Source: Enterocytospora artemiae
Taxonomy: Eukaryota; Microsporidia
DNA: 64,000 bases
NCBI GenBank assembly: GCA_038659295.1
Contig: JASNGC010000001.1
Location: 248,001-312,000 of the forward strand
Direction of reading: 5' to 3'
A program made the position numbers and the translations under genes. Below, in pieces: positions 18,310 to 26,666 of this stretch. A model generated the notes under the pieces. It was not told where the DNA came from, did no database searches, and worked only from the letters and a program-made list of their open reading frames with translations. How positions within the stretch are numbered: position 1 is the stretch's first letter; the number at the start of each line of letters is the position of its first letter.

Positions 18310-21300
18310 ATGAATCTATCTCAACTTCAGCAAGAAGAATCTTTAGATGAACAATGTGGATACAGCTACTTTTATGATTCTGTGCCAAGGGCTGGGTGGC
18401 TAATAAACTACCATATTATTCACTTGGAAAAACAAAATGATGTAATTCTATACTTCGTCGATGAGAAATCTGAAAATTTTAAAATTAAACTACGGTATTT
18501 TCCATCCTGCATACTAGAAAGCAATGAACTTCAAGATATTGAAGAATATATTTTAAGAAAATATGAAAGTGAAGTACATCTTATCAAGCATTGTTCTAGG
18601 GTAGACACGACCGACCTTAACCATTTGAGTAAATTACCAAAGAAAATGTTGAAAATATACTTTAAGCATGACATTGGATTTAATAAGTTCGTGAGAGATG
18701 TAAAAGAAGTTCTCAATGAAAGAAAGTCCGCTTCAGCAGGAAATTTTCAAATGTATTCCAAAAATGAAAACGCCTATGATTCCATCATTAATATTTTTGA
18801 ATTTGATATTTCACCAGATATTCAGGTTGGAACATTTTACAATATTCGATGTGGATCATGGTTTGATGTAAGATATGATGGCGATCGGTATATATTAGAT
18901 CAGAACCCCAAGGTAGCATACCCGGATTTGAGGATAATGGCATATGATATTGAGACCACCAAACAACCACTAAAGTTTCCAAAGCCAGACTTGGATCAAA
19001 TTATGATGATTTCAATAATGACAGAATCATTTGGAGAATTGATAATAAATCGTGAGGTTGTTTCAGAAAACATTCAGGAATTTGAATACTCTCCGAACCC
19101 TGAATTCAGAACGACTTTTCGAGTGTTTAACGAGGAAAATGAAGAGTCATTACTTGTAAGATTTATTGAAGTGATCCAACAAACATGTCCACATATCATT
19201 ACAACGTACAATGGTGGATTTTTTGATTTCGAATTTGTTGAGAAACGCTTGCAGTACTACGGTCTGAATCTTCAACAGTTGGTAGGTATTTCATATTCAC
19301 AAGAATATTATGATTGCCCATTTATGATACACCTAGACTGCTATAAATGGGTTAAAAGAGATTCTTATCTGCCTATGAGTTGCCAAGGCTTGAAAGCAGC
19401 AACCAAAGCCAAGCTAGGATACTTTCCTGATGAAATTGATCCAGAAGACATGATGCGGTGTGCAGTTGAGGAACCTCAGAAGATGGCATCCTATTCTGTT
19501 TCTGATGCTGTTGCAACATATTTATTGTATGATAAGTATGTACATCCTCATATATTTTCAATCTCTTCAATAATTCCCATGCCACCTGTTCAAATTCTTT
19601 GTCGCGGGTCTGGAACCCTGTGCGAAGCCCTTCTAATCTCTCAGGCATTTGAATACAATGTATTGGTTCCAACTGTAAAACGAGATGGGGGAATACAATA
19701 TTATGAAGGGCATATTGCAGAGAACTTAACATATGTTGGAGGACACGTAGAGTCTTTGAAGGCTGGTATTTTTAGATCGGATTTTCAGCATAAATTTGAT
19801 ACTAGCCAAAAGATAGTAAGAATGATAATTGATAATATGGATGATATGTTGTCCAAATATATTGAATGTGAAGACTATATGGCAAAAAAGGAAGCATTGA
19901 AGCAGCAACTTCTGGGCAGTATAGGCCAAAGTATGCAAACCGGAGAAATATACCACTTAGATGTGGGTGCTATGTATCCCAATATTATTCTCACAAACCG
20001 TCTTCAGCCGATTTCAATTGTAAATGAAGATATCTGTGTGAGATGTGATTTCAATGATTCACAAAATAGATGCAAAAGGCCTATGAACTGGATCTCACGA
20101 GCTGAATATTATCCACCATCAAGTAGTGAGGTTAAAACAATCAAGGGACGGCTTCAGAATGAACCTTTCTATACGTTTGTAAATAATGAAGAAAGAAAAG
20201 TATCTTACGGTGACTTGCCAAGCTCTAAACAAGATTCCATCTTGCTTGATAGAATAATTGAATATTCCAAAAAGATTTATACCAAAACAAAAAAGAAAGA
20301 GGAAAAGCTGCAAGAAGTTACCATTTGCCAGAGGGAAGTCCCGTTCTATGTTGAAACAGTTAGAAAGTTTCGTGATGCACGGTATGTTTATAAGGATTTA
20401 TACAAAAATGCCACTAAGGAGGCCGAGATTTATCCTACAAAAGAAAACAAGAACAAGGTTGTTATATATAACTCTCTTCAAACAGCTTATAAGTGTATTT
20501 TAAATTCATTTTACGGATATGTAATGAGAAAAGGATCCAGGTGGTTCTCAATAGAAATGGCGGCTGTTACATGCCACACTGGTGGAGAAATTATAAGACT
20601 AGCCAGAACTCTTCTAGAAGGAATAGGCATACCATTGGAGCTGGATACCGATGGTATATGGGCAATTATACCATCTTCCATCCCAAACAACATTTGCATA
20701 GGAGGAGACAAGATTTCTTTACTGGCAACCATTTTGAATTACTTTGTTTGTAAAAAATTCACCAATAATCAATATCAACAAAGATTGACTGATGGTGCAA
20801 ATCCAACTAATGATTCTGATGTTGAGAATTCACCCATCTTGATCGGCAATAAAAACAATTCTAACTTTGAAATTACATCCCAAAACACTATTTACTTTGA
20901 AATTGATGGACCATATAAGACTATGGTGATACCTAGTTCAACAGAAGAAAATAGGCTGCTGAAAAAACGGTATGTGGTTTTCAATCACAACAACAAAATC
21001 ACAGAGCTGAAGGGCTTTGAATTAAAACGACGAGGTGAGCTGAACTTGATCAAAAAATTTCAGGAAGAGATTTTTGAGCATTTCAATGATGGTAGTAGTT
21101 TGCAGGAGTGCTATAACTCTCTGGCAAATGTTTGTAATTATTGGCTAGATATTATTCATTCTAAAGGTGAGAATATGGATGACAATTCCATATTTTATTT
21201 GTTTTCGGAATCTCGAAGCATGTCAAAGGATATTGGAGATTATGCCAATAAAAAATCGAATATTTTATCAACAGCAAAAAGGCTGGCTGAATTCCTTGGA

Positions 21301-23856
21301 GAAGATATTTTAGGAGATAAGCTTAAATGTGAATTCATTATTAGCAGATTCCCAGAGGGCGAACCTACTGCAAGCAGAGCCATTCCAGTAATGATTTTTA
21401 AGTCAACAGATTGCCAAAAGTATTTGGAAAGATGGTTGGGAAAGTTAATATCCTACGAATTAAAGGACATTCTTGATTGGGATTATTATAAGGTTAGGTT
21501 TGATGCTATTTTACAAAGACTAATAGTTATTCCAGCACATTTTCAGCAGATCCACAATCCGATTCCAAGAGTAACTGTTCCAAAGTGGGCCAATAAAAGC
21601 TCTAATCTGTTAAATTTTAAAAAGATCCAAACATGTGATTTTGAAGATTTTGGCAAGTCTGATGATCTTATATTGCAGAAATGCCACGAAGGTTCTTTTA
21701 ATAGAAATGAAGATGATGTATTTGGACCTTTGAGTTCAAATGGATATTCAGATGTTTTTTTCACTAAAAATAAAAGAATTAAGGCTGAAGAAGTTGCCCC
21801 TATTCCATCTAAACATTCAGCTACAGAATCTATTGAGAAATGTTTGAAAGACGAAGCCATACCTTGTCCTCTCGTTCAGAATTTTAATTCTTTCAGTGAT
21901 TTTTTGGATGCTGTCAGGATACCATGGCTGGAGTTTCATTACAATCGATCAACAGATGTTAAAAAGATTATTAAGATCGAATATCACGGGCCTCGATACT
22001 CTATTATTTTGTTCGATGGAAAAAGGGAGGAACATGAATTTGTTAGAGAGCTGTTTCTAGATATCAATGATGTGAAATATTTTAACTCAACAGACTGTAT
22101 GAAACTGAGTTTACCTCATAAAAGTGAGCCTGAAGATTTGTTTAAATTACAATTAACAGCTTCGGAATATGAGAATCATAAACAATCAAAGTTTTTTGAA
22201 CACTTCGCTATAAAGAACATTTACAATCATTTAGAGCCAATTTATCAACTTTTCTGGCAGAATAATTCCATGTATAAGAACCAAGATTATTTAGTTGTAA
22301 CATCATTTCAATATCAGAAAAAGTCTGTTTATTGTATTTCGAATTCTAGGAATAAAGCCTGTGTGTTTATTTCTGAGCTGCGAATTGATGGTGTTGATTT
22401 TTATAATCTAAAGCATTATAAATATCCGTCTAGTATTAAGCTTATATTAGTCAACAGATTCGACAGCTCCCTTGGAGTTATTAAAAACTTTTTTGGCAAC
22501 AGTTTTTTTGTCGAATTAGAGTTAAAGATTTCAGGATTCCTGGAAAGTTTTGCCAGTTTAAAAAATCTTCAGATTGATTTGCATCGCCGGATGATGATTA
22601 ATTTTGGTGAAAAGATTGAGATTTCTAAATTAACTAAAGTTCCAATTATGAATATTGATCAGAATATATTAGACTATTATTTCTATAAGATCATGATGAA
22701 TTCTGGGGTTATTTGCATCCAGTCTGATGGATACAATAATATTGTAGTAAGAGATGAAGTGTATAAGAGTGGCTACTATGAAACATATGTTATTCAACTT
22801 GAGGTATGCCGGTCTTTATTACTGTCGATAATTGAATATGAATGTTTTATTCAAAATCCTAATTTTCCTGGTATTCATAGAAGTGATTTTAAGGTACTTC
22901 ATGTATTTTTGAAGGAATTGTTAGTTAAATCTGTCCAAGGGAATGTAGGTGCAACTCTCTTGCTCAATAATATTGAAGGATGGATAAAGCGCGATTCCAA
23001 ACTAATTTCTGTTGAATTAAGAGAAGTTGTGACAATTCTGCAGCAGCAATATTTACTTGGACTAGCCCAGAAATTGAAGGATCTTCAAGTTAAGATAATC
23101 TGCTTGACAAAGGAGATACTATTCATTGAGACTGAAAAAAAAGATGCTTTGGGGTGTGAGGAATACACAAAATACATATTCAAACAGGTTGGTTTAATGG
23201 GAGGTTATGAACTTCTAAACTTGTCAGTTCTTAAGGTTTTTGAAAAAATAAGCTTCATAGATCCTTGCACATATTTCTATTCCCAGGATGGGTCTTTCTA
23301 TGAAAGCAATTGTGATTCTAAAATCCCAACGTTCTTCTTTGAATTATATTTTTCAGATGTTCCTATTGAAAATGAACAAGTATACGATCTTGTCGGAAAG
23401 ATGGATATCAAGGCAGTGAAACTCCTTCTGAGAATCCTTTCATATAAGAGAGATGTCCATGGACTGGCCTCTAATTGCTACAAGCTATTAAAAACGCTAG
23501 ATTTTACCAAAGAAGTGGAATTTAAGCCTAACTTGACTGTTTTTTGCCAAAGCTGCCAATTTGAGAATTTCCTTAGGCATACCTGTGTAAAATGCCATTC
23601 CAAGATCAGCAGTCTACTCCTTGAGACAGAGTGTCGAAAATATCTTCATTATTGTTGGAAGCAACAGATAAGTGGGGATAGATATTGTTCTGTGTGTGGA
23701 AAATACGAAGAAAGAAGGTTAAAGGAGTATTGTGGATGTGGGGGAAAGTTCATGTTGAAAGACTACTCTGATGAGATCCAAAGCATGAAAGAGTTTGTGA
23801 ATACAATGAAATTTGATGATGATGTTGGTAGAGTTAATGCATATTTTAAGACTTAA
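18310..23856 (+). CDS. POL2: DNA polymerase epsilon catalytic subunit
   Basis: The leading-strand replicative polymerase. The proofreading exonuclease motifs are intact: DIETTK (about residue 213), NGGFFDFEF, and YSVSDA. The B-family polymerase motifs are also intact: DVGAMYPNIIL (about 550), KCILNSFYGYV, and ELDTDGIW (about 778), which places it in the epsilon group. A long C-terminal half follows, corresponding to the inactive second polymerase module. It ends in two cysteine clusters (about 1745-1815: CQSCQF...CVKC, then CSVCGK...CGCGG) that bind metal and the other subunits. At 1848 residues it is shorter than yeast (2222) but complete in layout. This is the largest gene in the window. 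Confidence 0.97.
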   Translation: MNLSQLQQEESLDEQCGYSYFYDSVPRAGWLINYHIIHLEKQNDVILYFVDEKSENFKIKLRYFPSCILESNELQDIEEYILRKYESEVHLIKHCSRVDTTDLNHLSKLPKKMLKIYFKHDIGFNKFVRDVKEVLNERKSASAGNFQMYSKNENAYDSIINIFEFDISPDIQVGTFYNIRCGSWFDVRYDGDRYILDQNPKVAYPDLRIMAYDIETTKQPLKFPKPDLDQIMMISIMTESFGELIINREVVSENIQEFEYSPNPEFRTTFRVFNEENEESLLVRFIEVIQQTCPHIITTYNGGFFDFEFVEKRLQYYGLNLQQLVGISYSQEYYDCPFMIHLDCYKWVKRDSYLPMSCQGLKAATKAKLGYFPDEIDPEDMMRCAVEEPQKMASYSVSDAVATYLLYDKYVHPHIFSISSIIPMPPVQILCRGSGTLCEALLISQAFEYNVLVPTVKRDGGIQYYEGHIAENLTYVGGHVESLKAGIFRSDFQHKFDTSQKIVRMIIDNMDDMLSKYIECEDYMAKKEALKQQLLGSIGQSMQTGEIYHLDVGAMYPNIILTNRLQPISIVNEDICVRCDFNDSQNRCKRPMNWISRAEYYPPSSSEVKTIKGRLQNEPFYTFVNNEERKVSYGDLPSSKQDSILLDRIIEYSKKIYTKTKKKEEKLQEVTICQREVPFYVETVRKFRDARYVYKDLYKNATKEAEIYPTKENKNKVVIYNSLQTAYKCILNSFYGYVMRKGSRWFSIEMAAVTCHTGGEIIRLARTLLEGIGIPLELDTDGIWAIIPSSIPNNICIGGDKISLLATILNYFVCKKFTNNQYQQRLTDGANPTNDSDVENSPILIGNKNNSNFEITSQNTIYFEIDGPYKTMVIPSSTEENRLLKKRYVVFNHNNKITELKGFELKRRGELNLIKKFQEEIFEHFNDGSSLQECYNSLANVCNYWLDIIHSKGENMDDNSIFYLFSESRSMSKDIGDYANKKSNILSTAKRLAEFLGEDILGDKLKCEFIISRFPEGEPTASRAIPVMIFKSTDCQKYLERWLGKLISYELKDILDWDYYKVRFDAILQRLIVIPAHFQQIHNPIPRVTVPKWANKSSNLLNFKKIQTCDFEDFGKSDDLILQKCHEGSFNRNEDDVFGPLSSNGYSDVFFTKNKRIKAEEVAPIPSKHSATESIEKCLKDEAIPCPLVQNFNSFSDFLDAVRIPWLEFHYNRSTDVKKIIKIEYHGPRYSIILFDGKREEHEFVRELFLDINDVKYFNSTDCMKLSLPHKSEPEDLFKLQLTASEYENHKQSKFFEHFAIKNIYNHLEPIYQLFWQNNSMYKNQDYLVVTSFQYQKKSVYCISNSRNKACVFISELRIDGVDFYNLKHYKYPSSIKLILVNRFDSSLGVIKNFFGNSFFVELELKISGFLESFASLKNLQIDLHRRMMINFGEKIEISKLTKVPIMNIDQNILDYYFYKIMMNSGVICIQSDGYNNIVVRDEVYKSGYYETYVIQLEVCRSLLLSIIEYECFIQNPNFPGIHRSDFKVLHVFLKELLVKSVQGNVGATLLLNNIEGWIKRDSKLISVELREVVTILQQQYLLGLAQKLKDLQVKIICLTKEILFIETEKKDALGCEEYTKYIFKQVGLMGGYELLNLSVLKVFEKISFIDPCTYFYSQDGSFYESNCDSKIPTFFFELYFSDVPIENEQVYDLVGKMDIKAVKLLLRILSYKRDVHGLASNCYKLLKTLDFTKEVEFKPNLTVFCQSCQFENFLRHTCVKCHSKISSLLLETECRKYLHYCWKQQISGDRYCSVCGKYEERRLKEYCGCGGKFMLKDYSDEIQSMKEFVNTMKFDDDVGRVNAYFKT

Positions 23857-24129
23857 GTAGAATGATTTTTGCTGAAACTTTAGCCTGTGCCTCTAGATTT
23901 AGGTTATCGTGCTATTCTTTGATATTATATGGTATATTAATATGACTACCCAGTTCTGAATTGTTTCTCTTCAGAAAAAGACAGTCTGAGCTACAATCCC
24001 AGAGGTATTGTTTTAGAGGGAGTGTTTGTAGAAATAGTTGATATGTATAGGTTTTAATACCAAAGATTATTGCAGTGAGGATTTGAATTTAAGCAAATTG
24101 ATTTGATATTAAAATGAAGTTTTTAGCCC

Positions 24130-24495
24130 ATGAATGAGTTCACAATTTTGCACACAAATTTTGAAATGACTGAATTATTAGTATGTAAATCTTCGCCTAT
24201 CCAAATATGGATATTTGATAGTGAAGAATTTAATTTTGAAATATTGAAATTGGATATTCCATTCGAACAGTTTAATTTAGAGTTTATTCTACGCCAGATT
24301 ATTGAAAATAAATCAATCAAGGTACAACTTTATGGTGATACAGATAACTATGAAATATTAGAAGGAGTCTTGTTTGTCATGAACCACCAAATCAAAAAGA
24401 AAGATAAAGCACAGAAATTTATTATTGAGCAGTCAGAAAGTGAAATAAAGATATTCATTGATGGGAACTTGCAAGTCCAAATGTCAAAGTTTTAA
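24130..24495 (+). CDS. Small protein of unknown function
   Basis: This 121-residue protein is predicted as alternating strands with a central helix, and is acidic. I do not recognise it. The size, and a pattern of a small beta-barrel ending in a 'LxGxLxVMNHQI' type strand, recall the clamp-loader accessory protein CTF8, but the resemblance is weak and could be chance. Support for it being real comes from CCC directly before the ATG (24127-24129), codon use like its neighbours, and its tight fit between POL2 and ARP5: its stop is eight bases from the convergent ARP5 stop. Confidence 0.65.
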   Translation: MNEFTILHTNFEMTELLVCKSSPIQIWIFDSEEFNFEILKLDIPFEQFNLEFILRQIIENKSIKVQLYGDTDNYEILEGVLFVMNHQIKKKDKAQKFIIEQSESEIKIFIDGNLQVQMSKF

Positions 24496-24499
24496 TAAA
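24494..24499 (+). promoter_or_regulatory. AATAAA overlapping a stop codon
   Basis: AATAAA overlaps the stop of the 121-aa gene. A cleavage site 10-30 bases further on would fall inside the coding end of ARP5 on the other strand. The reciprocal AATAAA for ARP5 lies at 24418-24423 on the minus strand, inside the 121-aa gene. Confidence 0.5.
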
Positions 24500-24503
24500 T
24501 GTT

Positions 24504-26153
24504 TTAGATGGAATACAAGGTACCGGACAAATCTGAGTAATATCTTTTTATAATCTCATCTCCGCCCTGCTTTTCCCACTCATCCCTGGTTACAGTCAGG
24601 CAATTTTCTGAAAAAGTTGCTCCATAAAACGGATCAGTTTTGGATTCTTTCACTATTTTAATGTTCAATTCAGTAGATCTGCAGATCATTTCACTATAAA
24701 TTCGTTCCTTCAGACCTTTCATCGTAGATAACCCCCCAGCAATCAATACATCAGATATGGTGAATTCTCTACAAATATTTTCAATAATTTCTGAAATGCC
24801 CATTTCTGGAATTTTAACTATCGAAGGAGAAAAAAATATTTCTGGAAATCTGATAAGATCAATATTAGCACATTGACGGCCAATATTGTCTCCTTTAAGA
24901 ATCTCTACGGTATTTGCATAAAACGGGATAAAATCCGGATCCAACTCTTTGATTGCGGCAGCCATATTATTCAGTCGGGTAACTATTTCATTTTCTCGAT
25001 CCTTATCTTCGGCATCTGCAATTTGGTGTTGGATCTCCAATTCCTCCTGGGTAAGATTGGATTCCTTGTTCTTAATTATAAATTCTCTTGTGTTCCTATT
25101 TCTAGCACATTTTCTTAAGCTATCCCTAGTCTTTAATTCACGCTTCAAGCTTTCGAAGTTTTCCTTCTTTATTTGAATGTATTTCTGGGGGTCGTTGATT
25201 TTTTCTAACTCATTTCTGTTGGTTTTAATGATCTCTTGAAGGTTTTTGATACCCTTATTGATTTTCATCTTTAGTCTCGAAAGTGTAGAGAAAAACAGAA
25301 GCTTATACCTTCTCTTGGCCTTCAAATCTGATGGGCTGAGCTGCTTATCTTCCTGTTCTAGGATACTGTAGTCTATTTCCGGAATTTCTGTAGTTTTGAT
25401 CTCTTTATTTTTCACTGCCTTAATTTGTTCTGGCACAACATCAGGAGGTGGCTCAGTTATGAATAAGTTACTCGAATAATCCATGTTACATATTTGATTG
25501 TAAATTTCTAAAGATTCCCTTTCAAAATCCTTCGAGACACGAACATGCTCGATTAGACGAGTATAGTCTTTTTTGAAGTCCTTGTATCTATTGTGAAAAA
25601 CTCTATTTGCATATTCCATCAGATCTAGCGCTCCAAAGTTGATTTTCTGTAGTAGTTTGATTTTGCCATCTTTTACATAGCAAAAAAATACATTGGAATA
25701 TGACATATTAATAACCAGACAGTCTCTTCCATGGAAATACCTATGATATGCATATATGAAGTCGTAACCGAGCTGTATTTTGTCAAATTTGTAATTGTTG
25801 AATAGATAATCTAGCAATAGTCCGTTTGTGGGACTAAACGGGGTGACCGTAAAAATCAAATTCTTTAACTCCAAGGGTTCAAGATGGTTTAGTACATTAT
25901 CAATTGCCAATTCAAGAATATCGAAGTTGGTAATTACATCGGTTTCAAACATTGAGTACTTTATAGCTGAGGGGAAGGGCTCGAATTTGGATTTAATCTT
26001 GTTCTTGTATATTTTGTTCCTAACAATAAAGGACAAATCTCCTAAAAATCCTGCCTTGAGTTCATAGACCCCATTGTCAATTACAATAGTATCTGATTTC
26101 AATGTAGGTGTCCTAATTATCGATATATATGGCATTTCAGAAATGTCTATCAT
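24504..26153 (-). CDS. ARP5: Actin-related protein ARP5 (INO80 complex)
   Basis: ARP5 with IES6 is a module of the INO80 nucleosome-sliding complex. The actin fold is split, as in ARP5: the N-terminal half (TIVIDNGVYELKAGF, VINMSYSNVFFCYVKDG), a charged helical insertion of about 200 residues (roughly 235-420, rich in K, E and R, with TLSRLKMKINKGI and RKCARNRNTREF), then the C-terminal half (IRFPEIFFSPS, VLIAGGLSTMKGL, DPFYGATFS). The insertion is typical for ARP5. At 549 residues it is shorter than yeast (755). CCC lies directly before the ATG. An ISWI remodeller is encoded at 54244-56706. Confidence 0.85.
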   Translation of the reverse strand: MIDISEMPYISIIRTPTLKSDTIVIDNGVYELKAGFLGDLSFIVRNKIYKNKIKSKFEPFPSAIKYSMFETDVITNFDILELAIDNVLNHLEPLELKNLIFTVTPFSPTNGLLLDYLFNNYKFDKIQLGYDFIYAYHRYFHGRDCLVINMSYSNVFFCYVKDGKIKLLQKINFGALDLMEYANRVFHNRYKDFKKDYTRLIEHVRVSKDFERESLEIYNQICNMDYSSNLFITEPPPDVVPEQIKAVKNKEIKTTEIPEIDYSILEQEDKQLSPSDLKAKRRYKLLFFSTLSRLKMKINKGIKNLQEIIKTNRNELEKINDPQKYIQIKKENFESLKRELKTRDSLRKCARNRNTREFIIKNKESNLTQEELEIQHQIADAEDKDRENEIVTRLNNMAAAIKELDPDFIPFYANTVEILKGDNIGRQCANIDLIRFPEIFFSPSIVKIPEMGISEIIENICREFTISDVLIAGGLSTMKGLKERIYSEMICRSTELNIKIVKESKTDPFYGATFSENCLTVTRDEWEKQGGDEIIKRYYSDLSGTLYSI

Positions 26154-26666
26154 GGGTAAAAAAATATAGAATTAAAAAATAATAATATGAGAAGTACTAT
26201 TTTAAAAAGCTGAAGCGAGATATACGAAGATACAAAATAAGCACACCATTCGACCAGATGAAATATTCTCACATGATTTTTGATCTAGCCAGTAGTATCA
26301 ATACTAAATTTGTGATTAAAAAACACAAACTTTAAGGAACAAAATTGTTTCTTTCCGAATTTGCATTCTATATTGTTTACATTACTAATTCAGAGAGCAG
26401 TTGTTATTCACCACTTCATGTAGTCAGTCTTAGAGCTCTTTTAGAAGGAGTATATGGATAAATTCAATGAAATTCAAGAATTTAATCTATTTGATTGTAA
26501 TTATTTTATTAAAAGGACTAAGTCTACTAAAAATATAGTCTCCACAACATTTACAACTTCTAGTTCTGCAAGAAAGTGTATTGTTGGAATATTTTAGTCA
26601 TAAATGCCTTAACTATAGAGACTATCCTATTAATTCATCAATTTTCCATGAATTTTTTATCCCTTA
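26154..26666. other. Intergenic region between divergent ARP5 and importin-beta genes
   Basis: 513 AT-rich bases. Both ends carry the C-run (CCC at 26154-26156 on the minus strand, CCC at 26661-26663 on the plus strand). I see no other gene. Confidence 0.45.

Noticed and set aside
19373..19732. 119-codon antisense frame inside POL2
   Set aside because: It is a shadow of the conserved exonuclease-polymerase linker region.
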